A DNA stretch of 51,758 nucleotides from Massilia sp. YIM B02443 (GTDB lineage: Bacteria; Pseudomonadota; Gammaproteobacteria; Burkholderiales; Burkholderiaceae_D), in contig NZ_JASNRA010000009.1 of NCBI RefSeq assembly GCF_030411955.1, forward strand, positions 157,960-209,717, read 5' to 3'. The notes beneath the pieces were generated by a model. That model searched no databases and was not told the DNA's origin. It worked only from the letters and a program-made list of their open reading frames with translations. The translations under genes and the position numbers were made by a program. This document shows, one piece after another, positions 51,454-51,758 of this stretch; the stretch's first letter is position 1, and the number at the start of each line of letters is the position of its first letter.

Positions 51454-51758
51454 CACCTTCGAGCGGCAACCCACCGCGCCACGTTCATCCGTCAGCCGGC
51501 ACGCTTGGCCGCTCCGCCGCCAAAGCGTTCCACCAGCGCATCCATCCGCTGCGCCCATCACGGCACGAGCCATCCTCTCTCTATCGATCCCAGACGCAGG
51601 GTCAGTGCCGAAAAGTGGACACGGACTGAACAGTTGACGGCGAGCCTGTGGCGAGAAATGGTCAAATCACACCATGGCATGAACGTCCAATGTTCAGCTC
51701 GTGTCCACTTTTCGGCACTGAGGTAGTCCGGGTTTCTCGGACATCTAATTAAGCACAC
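51454..51758. other. 305-bp downstream region with a MITE-like element
   Basis: The first 147 bp hold nothing recognisable. The 120-bp inverted-repeat element (51602-51721) follows. The last 37 bp (GTAGTCCGGGTTTCTCGGAC and on) are AT-richer and may begin another mobile sequence cut by the window edge. Confidence 0.5.
51602..51721. mobile_element. 120-bp MITE-like element with perfect 22-bp terminal inverted repeats
   Basis: Bases 51602-51623 (TCAGTGCCGAAAAGTGGAC...) are the exact reverse complement of 51700-51721. After two mismatches the similarity resumes inward for 7 bp (CTGAACA / TGTTCAG). The core is too short for a transposase. It looks like an internally deleted insertion sequence or two abutted ends. 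No clear target-site duplication was seen. Confidence 0.75.

Overview
The window is high-GC DNA from what looks like a free-living betaproteobacterium, most likely Oxalobacteraceae of the Massilia/Telluria type. This placement is an inference from base composition, GCC/CGC-rich codon use and the gene mix: GAF-PAS histidine kinases, a BdlA-like PAS chemoreceptor, HAE1 efflux and DUF11 surface proteins. No rRNA, tRNA, CRISPR array or intact transposase was seen. Coding is dense, and 37 genes or gene remnants are called.

Layout. 1-2.2 kb: a 5'-truncated nitroreductase, a glycine-rich four-helix membrane protein, and the wreck of a membrane PAS-GGDEF protein. 2.2-5.4 kb: a MacB/FtsX-type ABC transporter whose ATPase carries an in-frame 105-bp tandem duplication that doubles the LSGGQ signature. 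5.6-7.1 kb: a secreted cupin closely resembling manganese hydroxynitrile lyases, divergent from a LysR regulator, with a perfect CCCGAT-N11-ATCGGG operator between them. 7.2-13.7 kb: an RND efflux operon (adaptor, pump, response regulator, kinase). 13.7-14.2 kb: an AT-richer gap with a ~35-bp-periodic repeat array and several hairpins. 14.2-17.8 kb: a haloperoxidase-like hydrolase and a Cache-HAMP-PAS kinase.

17.9-23.1 kb is a duplicated signalling module. Two response regulators with inverted architecture (N-terminal excisionase-type helix-turn-helix, C-terminal receiver) are each followed by a soluble GAF-PAS histidine kinase, and a single-domain receiver closes the cluster. Both regulator genes have a perfect palindrome just upstream, and one has a near-consensus promoter that implies a leaderless mRNA.

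23.3-32.1 kb is a four-gene set of secreted proteins: a small DUF11-like protein, a 439-residue repeat protein, a 1648-residue protein with SdrD-B/DUF11 modules and a predicted outer-membrane barrel, and a 562-residue DUF11 protein. It looks like a surface structure of unknown role and is one of the two best candidates here for an undescribed system. Divergent from it, at 32.4-37.1 kb, is a chemotaxis-like operon (soluble PAS-PAS receptor, CheR, CheD, a protein with three CheW domains) that lacks CheA, CheB and CheY and ends in a strong terminator.

37.2-47.2 kb: a 1077-residue hybrid kinase, an SRAP (HMCES/YedK) protein, the D-alanine catabolic pair alr-dadA with a divergent Lrp-type regulator, a Cache hybrid kinase and a flavin reductase. 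47.3-51.8 kb: a hemerythrin-like protein, a tandem universal stress protein with a perfect FNR-type box upstream, a MAPEG protein, a two-domain glycosyltransferase, and a 120-bp MITE-like element.

Six histidine kinases, several receivers, a receptor and two classical regulators make this a signalling-rich stretch. The adjacency of the regulator/kinase pairs, the surface-protein genes and the chemoreceptor operon suggests, without proving, that surface or biofilm behaviour is the common output.
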